A DNA stretch of 64,000 bases, from positions 1,302,001 through 1,366,000 of the forward strand of contig VCCP01000002.1 of NCBI GenBank assembly GCA_005765155.1, read 5' to 3'. Origin of the DNA: Zelopaecilomyces penicillatus (Eukaryota > Ascomycota > Sordariomycetes > Hypocreales > Pseudodiploosporaceae). Below are positions 22,999 through 34,352 of this stretch, piece by piece (the stretch's first letter is position 1; every line of letters starts with the position of its first letter). A model generated the notes under the pieces. The model worked only from the letters and a program-made list of their open reading frames with translations, had not been told where the DNA came from and searched no databases. Made by a program: the position numbers and the translations under genes.

Positions 22999-24858
22999 AT
23001 GATGTCTCCTAAGCTACAAGATGATGGTGTCGGACCTGAACTAATCGAGTCAATTTCAGTCAATCATTTTAACATAAAGCGCAAGGCGCACCATGTGAGT
23101 CGCTCAGGGACCGAAGCATGGAACCCCTTTCGACACGTCGCCTGGAATGCCAATCGAGGAGATAAGCGTGCAGAGACATGGGATGGCGGTCGACTTGAAG
23201 CACAATCTGACCAGGCCGGCGTTGATGGCGAGAGACTGACGCATGCCGCGACTTCACCATTTCCGGCGAGTATGCCCAGAGATATGTCGACATCCGAGAC
23301 TGCAGCTGGGTCCATTCGTGGTGCTGATGAAGGTGTAAATATGGAGGGCAACGATAAGTTAACAGAAAGGCGGTCATTGGCCGACACCGATCCAGGGCTG
23401 CGGAACCGGAAACCCGACGAGGACAAACTTGAACGGCTCCAGACCGAGGAGGACGATAGCAAAACTCAAAAACCCAAGAAACAAGGCTTTCTCCGCCACG
23501 TTCAACCCAAAACGCCCTTTACTGTTGCCAATCAGTTACAGAGGACTTTCCTAAACTCTTGGATTAATGTTCTACTCGTTGCCGCCCCCGTCGGCATTGC
23601 TCTCAATTACGTTCACTCAGTCAACCGCATCATTGTTTTCGTTGTCAATTTCATCGCCATTATTCCCTTAGCTGCCCTGCTCAGCTTCGCCACTGAGGAG
23701 ATCGCCCTTCGCACAGGAGAGACCCTTGGTGGGTTACTCAATGCTACTTTCGGCAACGCTGTCGAACTCATTGTCGCCGTTCTCGCCCTTGTTGACAATC
23801 AAGTTGCCATTGTGAAGACGTCTCTAATTGGCTCCATTTTGTCCAACCTGCTCCTTGTCATGGGCTTCTGTTTTTTCTTCGGCGGCTTGCGGCGCCAGGA
23901 GCAGTACTTCAATACGGTTGTCGCTCAAACAGCAGCCTCCCTTCTCGCTCTTGCTGCCGCATCAGTTATCGTTCCCACTGTTTTCGATGCCGCCGCCAAT
24001 ACACCCACAGACAAGGTAGCCAAGCTTTCCCGTGGTACCTCTATCATCCTCCTTATTGTCTATGGCGCATATCTTCTCTTCCAGCTCAAAACTCACTCGC
24101 AGGTTTTCAATGAGGAAAGCCAAAAAGTCCCAGCTAAGCCATGGAGCTCGTCCAAGAACGGGTCCGCTGTCGGAATCAAACAGGGTTTGGCTATGACCGG
24201 CGCAGTCATGGGTCATGGCATCCATGATGGGACTGAAGATGAGCGTTTGTCCAAAATGCTGATGAACCCGGCACGAGTCAATATGGCTGAGGATGAGGAT
24301 GACGAGGAGGAGCCCCAGTTGCACTTTTACGTTGCCCTGGCGACTCTTGCAGGTTCTACAGTTATTATCGCACTCTGCGCCGAGTTCATGGTCAGCTCGA
24401 TTGATGCCCTCACGGAGCACATTTCTGAAGAGTTTGTTGGTCTTATTATGCTCCCCATTGTGGGCAACGCTGCTGAACACGCTACTGCTGTCACGGTCGC
24501 CATGAAGGACAAGATGGACCTGGCTATTGGTGTAGCAGTCGGATCTAGCATGCAGGTTGCTCTATTCCTCATTCCTCTGCTTGTTGTCATTGGCTGGGGC
24601 ATGGGTGTGGACGAGATGAATCTCAGTTTTGACACCTTCCAAGTTGCCGTCATGTTTGTTGCTGTCTTGCTCGTCAATTACCTAATTGGTGATGGCAAGA
24701 GCCATTGGTTAGAAGGCTGGCTGTTGATTTGCTTGTATGCCATCATCGCTGTCTGCGCGTTTTGTAAGCTGAACCCCCTTTCGCCATCGTTCGTTGCGAA
24801 AAACACTAACAGGATGTTTTTAGGGTACCCCAACGCAGATGCTGGAGGCGCTGCCTAA
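22999..24858 (+). CDS. VCX1: Vacuolar Ca2+/H+ exchanger (CAX family, Vcx1-like)
   Basis: Exons 22999-24763 and 24824-24858; 599 residues. The last intron is 60 nt (GTAAGC...CACTAAC...TTTTAG) and in frame, so the unspliced reading also stays open; splicing gives the family-like end CAFWYPNADAGGAA. A hydrophilic N-terminus of about 170 residues precedes roughly 11 membrane helices. Both CaCA alpha-repeats are intact: GNAVELIVAVLALV (from residue 252) and GNAAEHATAVTVAMKDKMDL (from residue 489), followed by GSSMQVALFLIPLLV. The acidic EDEDDEEEP loop between the halves is typical. Role: proton-driven Ca2+ uptake into the vacuole. The start is uncertain: an alternative first exon ATGTCAT at 22812 could splice to CTCAG|GG at 23109 in phase, replacing the first 37 residues. 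Confidence 0.92.
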   Translation: MMSPKLQDDGVGPELIESISVNHFNIKRKAHHVSRSGTEAWNPFRHVAWNANRGDKRAETWDGGRLEAQSDQAGVDGERLTHAATSPFPASMPRDMSTSETAAGSIRGADEGVNMEGNDKLTERRSLADTDPGLRNRKPDEDKLERLQTEEDDSKTQKPKKQGFLRHVQPKTPFTVANQLQRTFLNSWINVLLVAAPVGIALNYVHSVNRIIVFVVNFIAIIPLAALLSFATEEIALRTGETLGGLLNATFGNAVELIVAVLALVDNQVAIVKTSLIGSILSNLLLVMGFCFFFGGLRRQEQYFNTVVAQTAASLLALAAASVIVPTVFDAAANTPTDKVAKLSRGTSIILLIVYGAYLLFQLKTHSQVFNEESQKVPAKPWSSSKNGSAVGIKQGLAMTGAVMGHGIHDGTEDERLSKMLMNPARVNMAEDEDDEEEPQLHFYVALATLAGSTVIIALCAEFMVSSIDALTEHISEEFVGLIMLPIVGNAAEHATAVTVAMKDKMDLAIGVAVGSSMQVALFLIPLLVVIGWGMGVDEMNLSFDTFQVAVMFVAVLLVNYLIGDGKSHWLEGWLLICLYAIIAVCAFCKLNPLSPSFVAKNTNRMFLGYPNADAGGAA

Positions 24859-25501
24859 AGTAATATTCCATATGCGAAGAAAGGCCAGCGACGCCTTCTA
24901 TTTACACCTTCGCTCCATGTCCCTCTATGAGTTTAATCAGAACACGGTGACATCTGTCACTTCAGCAAGGCCTCATGGGTAGCGGGCGATGTCACTTGTG
25001 CTTCATTGGTCTTTTTCTTTTTCGTTAGTCTTGGTTCTTTGTCACGACGACTTTTCTCTGTACGATATATTCGCGCGCACATATCATGTACTTTGGTGCT
25101 ATACCCTGATACTCGTTTTTTTTTTTGAATTCTCACAACTAAGATGAGAGGGACGGAACGGATACGGATGGGTTTGAGCTGTCAGCAACGCCAGCTTGAA
25201 TATACTCTGCTATGAGCAAATTGAAAGCTCGCAGATCTCTCAATTAAATGAGCTTCAATCACCCAGATTTGGGTATGTCAAATTGTGAGATTTTTGCATG
25301 ATGAGAATCCTTGTAAATGCAAGGTAAATATTTAATAAATTGATCAACTATATGCGTTCACACCTTCATTCTCTGAAACATAACCAAACTCCATGCCTTA
25401 ATACAACAACTAAACAATCGCTAATCCCGTAGAACCTGATGAGCGGAGAACCAACCCTCATTTATCTATCTTGACTACTCTTTTTGTACCATCATTTGCG
25501 C
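24859..25501. other. Convergent 3' region, VCX1 / IML1
   Basis: 3' UTRs of two convergent genes. T-rich and AT-rich patches occur near 25013-25025, 25118-25126 and 25319-25350; no gene seen. Confidence 0.6.
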
Positions 25502-28500
25502 TTATCCCTTTCCCTTTGAACCAAGTCCCAACCCATCTAATTGCACGCTTCCCCTTCGCAGAAACGACATGGGACTACCTATACGAATAGCAGCCGCCAT
25601 CGCAGCACCATCCGACGCCCCAAGCACTCCAGGAGGTAGACCCAACGACGGGATGCTTGCTTCAGGAACGGCTTCAAGACCCGCCCCGCCGGCCGGCGAC
25701 GCGACAGCAGCTGTTGCCGGAGTGCCCTGAACACGCTGGCCCTTTTCGAGCGTCTCTTTGTAAAATGTTTCGAGGGCGGCTGCGTCCAGGCAAAAGGCTT
25801 CGATGTCTTCCTTGAGGGTCTCGGGTTCTCGGAAGCCTAGCGATGAAAGTGGCGCTTGGGCCTTGACGATGGGGCTGTCGATCGTTGGGGTGGTGGAGGA
25901 CGGCCGGAGCGGTGGGGAGTTATGGTGATGGTGATGGTGAGGATGGTGGTGAGAGTGGTGGATGGGATTGTGATGGTGGTGAGGGTGGTGGTGATGGTGG
26001 TGGAAGGCCACAGTCGCTGGGTTGGCCATAGGCGAGGAGACCGGCGTGGCTTCCGACATGGCCAGGGAGGTGTACGTGTTGCTTCCGATTGACATGATCC
26101 GCCCGTTACCACGATCTAGAAGTGGCGGATCGAGAGGAGGTCCATGGGAGCGCATCTCCTTCTCACGCGCGGTGATAGCGCGCTTGCTATACAAACGGTT
26201 CGCGAGCACCAAAAAGTTGCCTTCGTCTGTGACCTGAGCGAGCATGACGCCAGATCTGTGAATGTACTGCGTGTACTTGAATTCTGGCCTACCCCAGGAA
26301 TAGCTGATATCAACGTTGCTCGGAAAATTGGACGCAGCCTCAATGTCAAGAACAAAATCAAAGTGCCGCAGAATGGATTTTTGGTAAAAGTGCTTCGTCG
26401 GCACTGTTTGCGGGCCCAGGGAGTTGGGATCGTAGTAGGTGTCCGGCGTCTGGTCTGGCGGCTGCACCGCGAGCTTGATGTGGTATGGCTTTCGGAAGGG
26501 ATTACTATCCGCGATGGCGCTGGCTTCCCTGATGGGGACCTCGACGAGCCGGAGACCATACTGGCTTGCCTCTCGCTCCCAGCTCTCGACAGCATCCTCG
26601 ACCAGCTTTGCCGTAGCGTTCATCCAATCAATTCGCAAGTGGTAGCAGTTATCGGGGTTATGGAGGCGGTCGTAATGCAGATCGATCCGCTCTGGACGAT
26701 ATGACCTCTTTCGAGGATCTACATCATACTTGATCACCTTGCTCAACACAACCCTAGGACGGCTCTTGGTCCCCAAAACGGCAGATAACGTCGGCGTTGC
26801 AGAATTCGAAGCTGGTGAGTCGTGATCATTGATAGACGTTGGGCGAGATAGGCCAGAGCGGATCGAGTCTCGACCACCGGTTTCCGACAGCGGTGTAGGT
26901 GGCACTGATGCTGTCTCGCGTCTTCTGCCGCCGAACCACCCCTGGTGCTGTTTGGCAAAGTCTGGTGCAAACTGATAAAAGTAATTACCGTCTCGAAAAG
27001 GATGTCGTCTTTCCACATGAACGAAGAGGTCTCTATTGTTCTTGTCATTTCGAACCTCAGCCGAGTCCTTCTCTCCATCTTTATCCTTTGCTCTACTATC
27101 CTCAACAGTCATTAGGGCATTTCCAAAGTCTTCAGCCTCTTCTCGGCTTTCGAGGTCCTCAAAGTTTTCAACCAGCCAAGTCGTCATGTCGGACCCAATA
27201 AAACAGTTGTAATGGAGGCGCAAGTGCCAACGCCGATTTCGCAACGGGACACCTCCGTTCTCCACGGGAAGTTGCATGGCTTCTGCCAAGGCGGAAAGAT
27301 TGAGATTCGACTTTTGGAAGCGCTCCTTTCTTGATAATAGTTGGCCCTTTCTGGTAGTACCATCGTACACATTCTCGATGAGCGGCAAAGTTTCAAGCTC
27401 CCCGGCGATAACCACCGAGGGATCCTCAGTCTTGTATATAATATCCAGCGGATTGCGTTGCACTTGGCGACGATTTCCAACTGAGTGGAATCGACGCTCC
27501 GAAGGCGGCACGTATCTGTGCTTTTGCCACATTTGTAGTAGTCGCTTGATGCCCTCTATTCGGATTTCTTCTGGATACAAACCATTCTGCGTTCTCGGTA
27601 CTGCTGGGTTTCGTGAAGTAAGAGGGATAAGAACGAATCTTGCCCTCCAAAACCTCAGGCTCTCCATCATCTCATCGTGATGACCAGCAACATACGAATC
27701 GATAGTGTTCCAATTCCTGTCGGCCTTTGGCGCAAGAATTTCGATGCGTCGCGTTTGGTAACCATTTTCTAACAGGGTCCTAATAGCAGGCTTATATGTT
27801 GAAGAAAAGCTTTGAGCTGAAGACGAAGTTTCCGTGGGCTTTCTCACGTATATGTTTACCTCTACCTCTGTGCCGTTGACGCAGGAAAGTTGGTGTATGG
27901 TATTGCCAACTGACATAAATACGCTCGTGCCGTCCTCAAGAGTCTGATCACGAGAGAAGATATCGGCAAGCTTGACCACCTTTTGTCCAAATGCTCGTGC
28001 AACTGCAGACCCTACAACCACTTGAAATCCCTGAGAGAAACGGAGGCCAATGAGTTCTTTAATGAAATCATTTCGCGATTTTGGTTCCTCTGTCAGCTCA
28101 TCATCGGCATTTTGATCGATGTTGTAAGGATGTCTTTGGTACTCGGAATCAAACTGGGCCTTGGACGGAAAGTATTCGGTCGTCAATGGAACAGCTGCAG
28201 GACAACAGAGCGTCTTCCATTTCTGCACCTTCATCTCGGATGTCCGTGGGAAAACATGCTGCCAACGACTGTACAGAAGGGTATCGTCGATTTGGTAGCT
28301 TTCTGGATTGGACGGATTCAGCAAAGTCAACCAAGGGCTGATTGCAGTCGTTGGTGATAAGGTCGACGGTAGCTCTGGCACCACACCGGCGCGTAGCTTG
28401 CTCAGCCGTACTTTGTGATCCTGCTCCCTGACTGCATCAGAGTAACGCACTTCATGTTCCTCAGCCAGCTTGTCGACGCGGGGTTTGAACGAAGGCGGAA

Positions 28501-31294
28501 TAGGGGGCATCGCTTTCGGCTGGCCGACTCCGGAATCTAGTCTAGTAGGCCCCTCTCTTTTGATTATTGGAATACTCGGTGTTGATGACATTCTCTCCAA
28601 CACGGAATCAGAAGTCCCTGGCCTCAGTGTATGAGAAGAGAAGGAAGATTGACTAGCTATAGTCTGTGGTGTGGATGGTCTAAGTTCTGAGCGTGATCGA
28701 GGAGTCGAGGGAGGCCGGAGGTCAGATGTAGAACCTGACGCTGTCTCTACCCTGACTTCGGCGGCTGCCACTCTAGGTGCAGCAACTCCGAAGCCACGTT
28801 GTCCGAGACTGATTTGCCTCATAAACTTTGGCTGTTTAGCTGTCGCAGTTGTTTTGGATGAATTGCTGGACGGATCTGGTGTCTTCCGGATAGTTGGGAT
28901 ATGGGGCTTTTCTGCATCGACATGGTTCATGGAAAGCTTTCTAGATGTTTGTAGATGACTTGTGGCCTTGCGTTCAGGGAGCGAGGTTCCCAAAATATTG
29001 GGGTCTTCGCCATGGTGTAGTTTTCGAGTCACGTCATCCAATTCGCCCGTATTTCTTGAGGAATGATGGCGACGCCGGTTCTTGGGTAGGCGGGCCCTTG
29101 AGTCGTCAAACTCTTGAAGTTGCTTCCACAGAGTCTTCTCGCCCGGTCGTGCTAGTCGCTCGGGCACAAACTTCTGAAACCCGTGGACGTTGTCGAACAA
29201 GCCTTCGGCAACGCGACGACTGGGAACATATAAAACATCGCCTAGACCGTCTTGACGCCTCCTAGATGGAGCTCTAGCCTCAGTTATCATGGTTGGAAAA
29301 TGTGGATCGGAGTGCAAGGGTGTCGTTTCAATTTCATTTGTATCAAGGACGCTCCTCATCTGTAGGTCATACATTCGGCACCGCATCATGAATTCATCGT
29401 CCTCATTATCTTGCTCGACCTTGTTCGATACAGACAATGCAATACCAGCATATGAGAGAGCTTCGTTCGATGTGCCTGTCCAGAAAGACACGTGAAGCCA
29501 TTGCGGTAGCGCATAACACCACTCTTCACATATCCCTAGGGAGGCTAGGGATTCAACACGGCGGACCATGTCTCTAGCTTTAGTAGGCGAAAATGAATCC
29601 GATATGGACTGGTAGCTACCAATGACTGGGGTGGGCTGATTTGGAGTGCTTTCACGACTCTGGAATGACCTAGAGAGCGATTGATGCCCGTGAGGTGCAT
29701 CCTCTGAATATTGGGGGTTTCGATATTTGAAAAGCGGCACCGAATGCAGTGGCATCCTGGGCATGCAAATCAAATCTATACCCATACCGTTTCCTACTAG
29801 CGACTCGGTTGTTCTTCTCAGCATCTCATAATCGACTTCGAAGACTCCTGTGCCAGGGGTTATAACTGCGATAGAAATGCCCGTCCTTGTTAAATCTCTA
29901 TCGATATAATCTTGCGCAAATTGGGCGGATGCAAGATTAATGGCTTCTAAAACATTGCCATGAATTGATAGGGATGATTCGGCCTTCATACGATTCAAAG
30001 GGTCATCTTGAGTGCCTCCTTCTTCGCTGCAGGACATTGTGGATTTGTATACCGTTTGATGGTGGGAGCTAATGTCTCGGCGGAAGAAATTGAGCTCCCT
30101 TTTGAGCTGGTATAAAATCTTGGTCCACTCCCCGCTCATCATTTCGCTCACAACAACTCGGTAAAAGTCCTTGTAGGGCCTACGACTCCCATACGGCTGG
30201 ATGCCAGTATAGTAATCTGCGTGCAGTGAGCTCACGTCGAGCTCGTTCGTCAAGCCAGTGTCATACTCGACACGTGCGAAAAGGACAATACTGACAAGAT
30301 GCTTCACTTTCAACATGGCCCATCTTTTGAATAAGGCAGGAAGAAACCCGTTGACAACTTTGTTGAACATGATTTCCCCAGAGCTTTCCGTGTCGAAATC
30401 CCACATTTCCCGAGCCATTTGAATGAAGAGGACATATCTTGCTGATTCGCTACGGAAAATAGGCCTCGTGTCTCGCACGAAAAAGGCTGAATGGGCACTA
30501 TGGCCGTCCACAAAGACTGCTGTGATCTGAGCTTTGATAGTGCCCATGAATAGTATTGACTGGCCCTTGTAGATCGTTCGATGAGTGAGCTCTCCTACGG
30601 CAAGCCTCCACATATCTGCTCTCGAAAGATATTGGTCTTTGAAAGCCATCTCGACGTGTGTGGCCTCGGTGGCAGGATGGTCTTGATCAACCTAGAATGG
30701 AGTCAGTGGCCTAGTTGCGGCGGGGGTAGCTAGACTAGGAGCAGGAGAACGAACCGGTGTTAGCATAACAAGGCCTCCTTTTTTCATTCCAAATGCGTCT
30801 GCAATGTGCTTGACAACATAAACCTCTAATTCAGGCTGACGGGCCTTCATCTCTTTGGACATATCCTTGGCGACGAATATGTATCGATGGCCGACCGTGT
30901 CCTGCTCATTCTGGGAAGCCGAAATACTCCTCGCGCAGTCGTTCGCATCCTGCGCCTGCTTGCTTATGCTTCCATACCCAGCAGAAGGCTTCGCAGAGTC
31001 GCCTTTCAGAGCCGCAATGGCCATCAATGATCCAGGTCTAACATCGCCGCCGATGAGGTCGAGGTTTAGTAGCACCTCATCGCGCGAGTAGCCCTCATTC
31101 ACAGTCACAACACAGCATCGCTCGGGTTTTCGCCTCTTATCGTCCTTGACTGTCGAATGCGTCGAGGCACTCCCAGGAGACGCAGGCGAGTCGGCTGAAG
31201 ATTGGTCGGAGCTCGTTGCGCTTGAGTGTCGAAGGTGGGACCAGTGCGGTCCCCTCCGTGGAACCGATGGGATCGCGCCGACATGTCGGGACAT
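25502..31294 (-). CDS. IML1: Iml1 / DEPDC5, SEACIT (GATOR1) GAP subunit
   Basis: Two exons, 31294-30755 and 30691-25502, about 1,909 residues. The 63-nt intron (GTTCGT...TCTAG) joins MLTPV to VDQDHPATEATHVEMAFKDQ in phase, reproducing the Iml1 sequence LTPVD...HVE.x.F.DQYLSRADMWR. A DEP domain lies at about 1320-1390 (WHLRLHYNCFIGSDMTTWLV). The N-terminal region (VYVVKHIADAFGM..., LFMGTIKAQITAVFVDG) and YVLFIQMAREMWDFD match the family. A low-complexity Ser/Pro-rich stretch sits around residues 650-850, and a His-rich tract at about 1740-1771. Family role: with Npr2 and Npr3 it forms a GTPase-activating complex for Gtr1 at the vacuole, inactivating TORC1 when amino acids are scarce. The donor GTTCGT is weak but fits phase. 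Confidence 0.95.
25917..26010 (-). repeat. His-codon-rich simple repeat in IML1
   Basis: On the plus strand a degenerate GGTGAT/GGTGGT pattern; on the coding strand it gives runs of His interrupted by Pro, Asn and Ser (about residues 1740-1771 of Iml1). In-frame, so tolerated as a linker. Confidence 0.9.
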
Positions 31295-32729
31295 GACATC
31301 GGCTCGTTGCTCAAGATGTTAAAAGATTCATAGAGATGGAATCGAAGAGCATGGCTCGCCAATGGCTATCGGGTATCCGTTTCTGGGGTATATTCCAGAA
31401 ATAGCAGAGGCTGGATCGCTGTGAGGATTACAACTTACAGGTGTGGTGGTTGCTTCATGTCGCGACATGCATGGCGGCAGAATGGAGCTTTAAGGTGGAA
31501 TGCATATTCACCGCCTTCCACTTTTGGCAGTGCCTTCTAGGGTTCCCCAGCAATTGCGTGCATCAACAACCCGAACCCTAGGAAGGCAATTTGTGAGACA
31601 GGGCGACGGGGATGGGTGGACTGTTTGTCATGAGGAGTAGATGATTCTGTGGCACGAACTACTTGTCGTATTTATTGTTTTACACACTAATTTCGCCATT
31701 GTCAAGACAGTCTGCTCATGGTACTACTCCAAGGCATCACTGCCCCTCAACATACATTCTTGGCACTTACAGTGTGTTCATGATGCTGAGGGGGGTCGAC
31801 AAAACAAACCACAGCTACCTACCCTATATTGTGGCAATTTGCACGAAGTATCTCATTTGTAGAACCATCCATCCAGAACGACGCCTACTGACACGTCTTT
31901 CCTTGCTTTTCAATGAGGACACTTACACTTTACAAGATTTTGGGTGCTCAAAAGAAAACAGCCCGCTCAGAAATGTAGCTGATTCAAACCACAGACAGTC
32001 TATTCTCCAACCATTCCATCCAAATTGTGGTAGATTGTGACATCGCATCAGGTAATGAGTGAACCACGCCAGAAGACATAATTTCGACTGGCTACGACTA
32101 TCTGCAACTGGCGTACAAGGTCACCACTGGATAGTGTTGGTGATGGAGAACCCACTTACCCAGATTGTCAACCAACCACCCGTTTTCAGCAGAGAAATGC
32201 CAAGAGATGAGCCGAGAGTTGGTCTACCAACTCTCACATGAATCTTGATGGACTGTCAACCAGGCAGTTTATGATTAGAAAATACACACCAGCGCTGCAG
32301 TGGAGCTAGGCAAGGCTGGTGAAATCCCTATTTGCTTTCTAGCACGTTCCTTTTGTTCCCCCGAGTTGCTTGCTCCCTATTAAACTTAAGCAGTCACCCA
32401 TCAACTCGGTAGATAATTGTTTTCATATAGGAAGTATACTTTGCTGCATAGGAGCGTTATGATATGCGATGATAAGACTCATAGCTGTCTATTGATATAA
32501 GTATAAAGAAGCGGCGCCAAGTGGTTGTTCATAAAATTCAGAATGTAGAGGGCTGCGCAGCTTTGAGTCGCCTTATTACACACCTGCTATTGTCTGAATT
32601 TGAAGATAATGTTTTTCTCTTAATTATACATGTATTGTATACGCTATTCCATCCTAAAACAAAGAGATCATGTTGATTTTATTCTTCACTTAATAACTTC
32701 GTCCTCCCCGTGGACGATTCTGCCTAAGC
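31295..32729. other. Intergenic, upstream of IML1
   Basis: No supported gene. The IML1 promoter should lie in the first few hundred bases. The remainder is moderately AT-rich, with only short frames that have no recognisable domain. Confidence 0.5.
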
Positions 32730-34352
32730 ATGGCAAACTTCAGATCAAGTCGCAAACAATGCCTGATTGCAACGATTGTGATATCTTTCTCGTCATTTGT
32801 GGCTGAAGTTACTGGTCTTTAGTTTTCCAAATTAAGCAATTGACAAGCAGGCTTTTAAAAGAAACTCTCTTCTCCTCTCTGACATGCTAAATGTAGCCGG
32901 ATTCTACATCCACTCCCTGCACTTGTTGCTGATGCTTTCCACTTTGTTGGCCCCCCTAACCCTCCCTCCCGGGCTAGTGAATGATCAAACACAGAGTATT
33001 ATAATCATGCTTTTGCTTCTAATAACTCATAGTTGAGTGATTTGATAGGATTAATCTAGCCCTAATCGCTGTCGCGGTATGCCAATTCCAGCCGCTTATA
33101 CGCGGTCGGGTTAATCCTTAAACTACTCGTCAAGATCTCAGAAAGCTTGAGGTCGCCGCCTTAAGAGTATACATTCAGATAGCGCGAGCCACTCTTCTCG
33201 GCGTCTTTCTTAACGGAGTGTTCCTTTTGGCTTTTGGCATCAGCAACCTAGTCCAGGCTATTGAGCAGCCCACCCACGTACGACGTTCACATCATTACAG
33301 TTCCGAATTTTTTTCGTCGCAAGCTGACTTTTTGTTTTCACGATATTTTAGAAGTCGAAGATTCTAAAATGGTTCTGATTGTCGGAAGCATTGGATCGGG
33401 GTTAACTCTGCTTGTCATTTCGTTTCTTCATGGCGAGGTGGAAGAGGGCGCTCGTCAGATGCGGAGAAACCCGGGAGACCAACCATTTAACAGATACATG
33501 ATCATGATAACAGTCAAAACTAGGCAAATAAAAAACATCACCATAGCCATGAGTTGACGAACCATAGTCTAGCAGATGGAGATGAAAGTCTGAAAACATC
33601 CACGAGTAGTTTTGTGCCATAATTATTTGACAACGAAAACTTCGATGTGTAGATTAACAAGTAGTTCTAGTCCACTGGTTGGCATCGCTGACACAAACAC
33701 ACAACTGGTGTTTCTATTCGTCCACACAAGGTTTTGGCAATGCTTGGTATACTCATACATGCCATTGGAGACGCTATCAATAATAAGGGCGTTACTCTTT
33801 CGGCTCTCAGCATCTGGAAGGCTGAAATACACACAATATACTAAACTAACCCAAAAATAGAGATCCTCATCGCACTAATGATATTTCTGATAGCTATCAC
33901 ATTGAAGAAGCGAAGCGGTTGTACTGTACTGCAGTTTACGCCAGAAGGAACAAATCTGACCGATGTCAAGCATGCTATTGAAACGGCCAAACTAAGATTG
34001 TCTTACCCGTGCTGAGAGAAGAGTTGGGGATACCAATGGGAGACCCGAACCCAGATACTAGGGATTGAGTCTGTCCACGAACTACACATTTGGTGACTTA
34101 GCCAATACAAGCCCATTGCCTCAGTCTACGTTTTTTTAGACGGTAAAACTCTTGGAAAACTTTGGGGAACAGGCGAAGATTGTCCTGGAAAGTTTTCATA
34201 CGTATGGCATCCATTCGGTAACACTACAGCCTGAGATACTACCTAAGGATGAGGATGAGGAGCAATCGACTGCAGCGGAATCAATAGTAGAGTTCTCGGC
34301 AAGCCACATCCGACGAGGCAGCAAACCAGAATGCCTGCCAACTAGTATGTAG
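32730..34352 (+). pseudogene. Decayed CDF-family Zn2+ transporter gene (Zrc1/Cot1-like)
   Basis: Segments of a cation diffusion facilitator are legible in order but in different frames. They are: an N-terminus beginning MANFRSSRKQ at 32730; the H-x3-D-type helix ALVADAFHF near 32930, reached only after skipping a 1-nt frameshift; RATLLGVFLNGVFLLAFG near 33190; MVLIVGSIGSGLTLLV near 33369; MLGILIHAIGDAINN near 33740; VHELHIW near 34074, followed by an in-frame TGA; and a C-terminal piece containing SFHTYGIHSVTLQPE near 34194. These match helices I-VI and the cytoplasmic C-terminal domain of vacuolar zinc/cadmium exporters. Stops and frame changes make a full protein impossible. A likely former intron lies at 32815-32895 (GTCTTT...ATGTAG). 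Family role when intact: Zn2+/H+ antiport into the vacuole. Confidence 0.85.
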
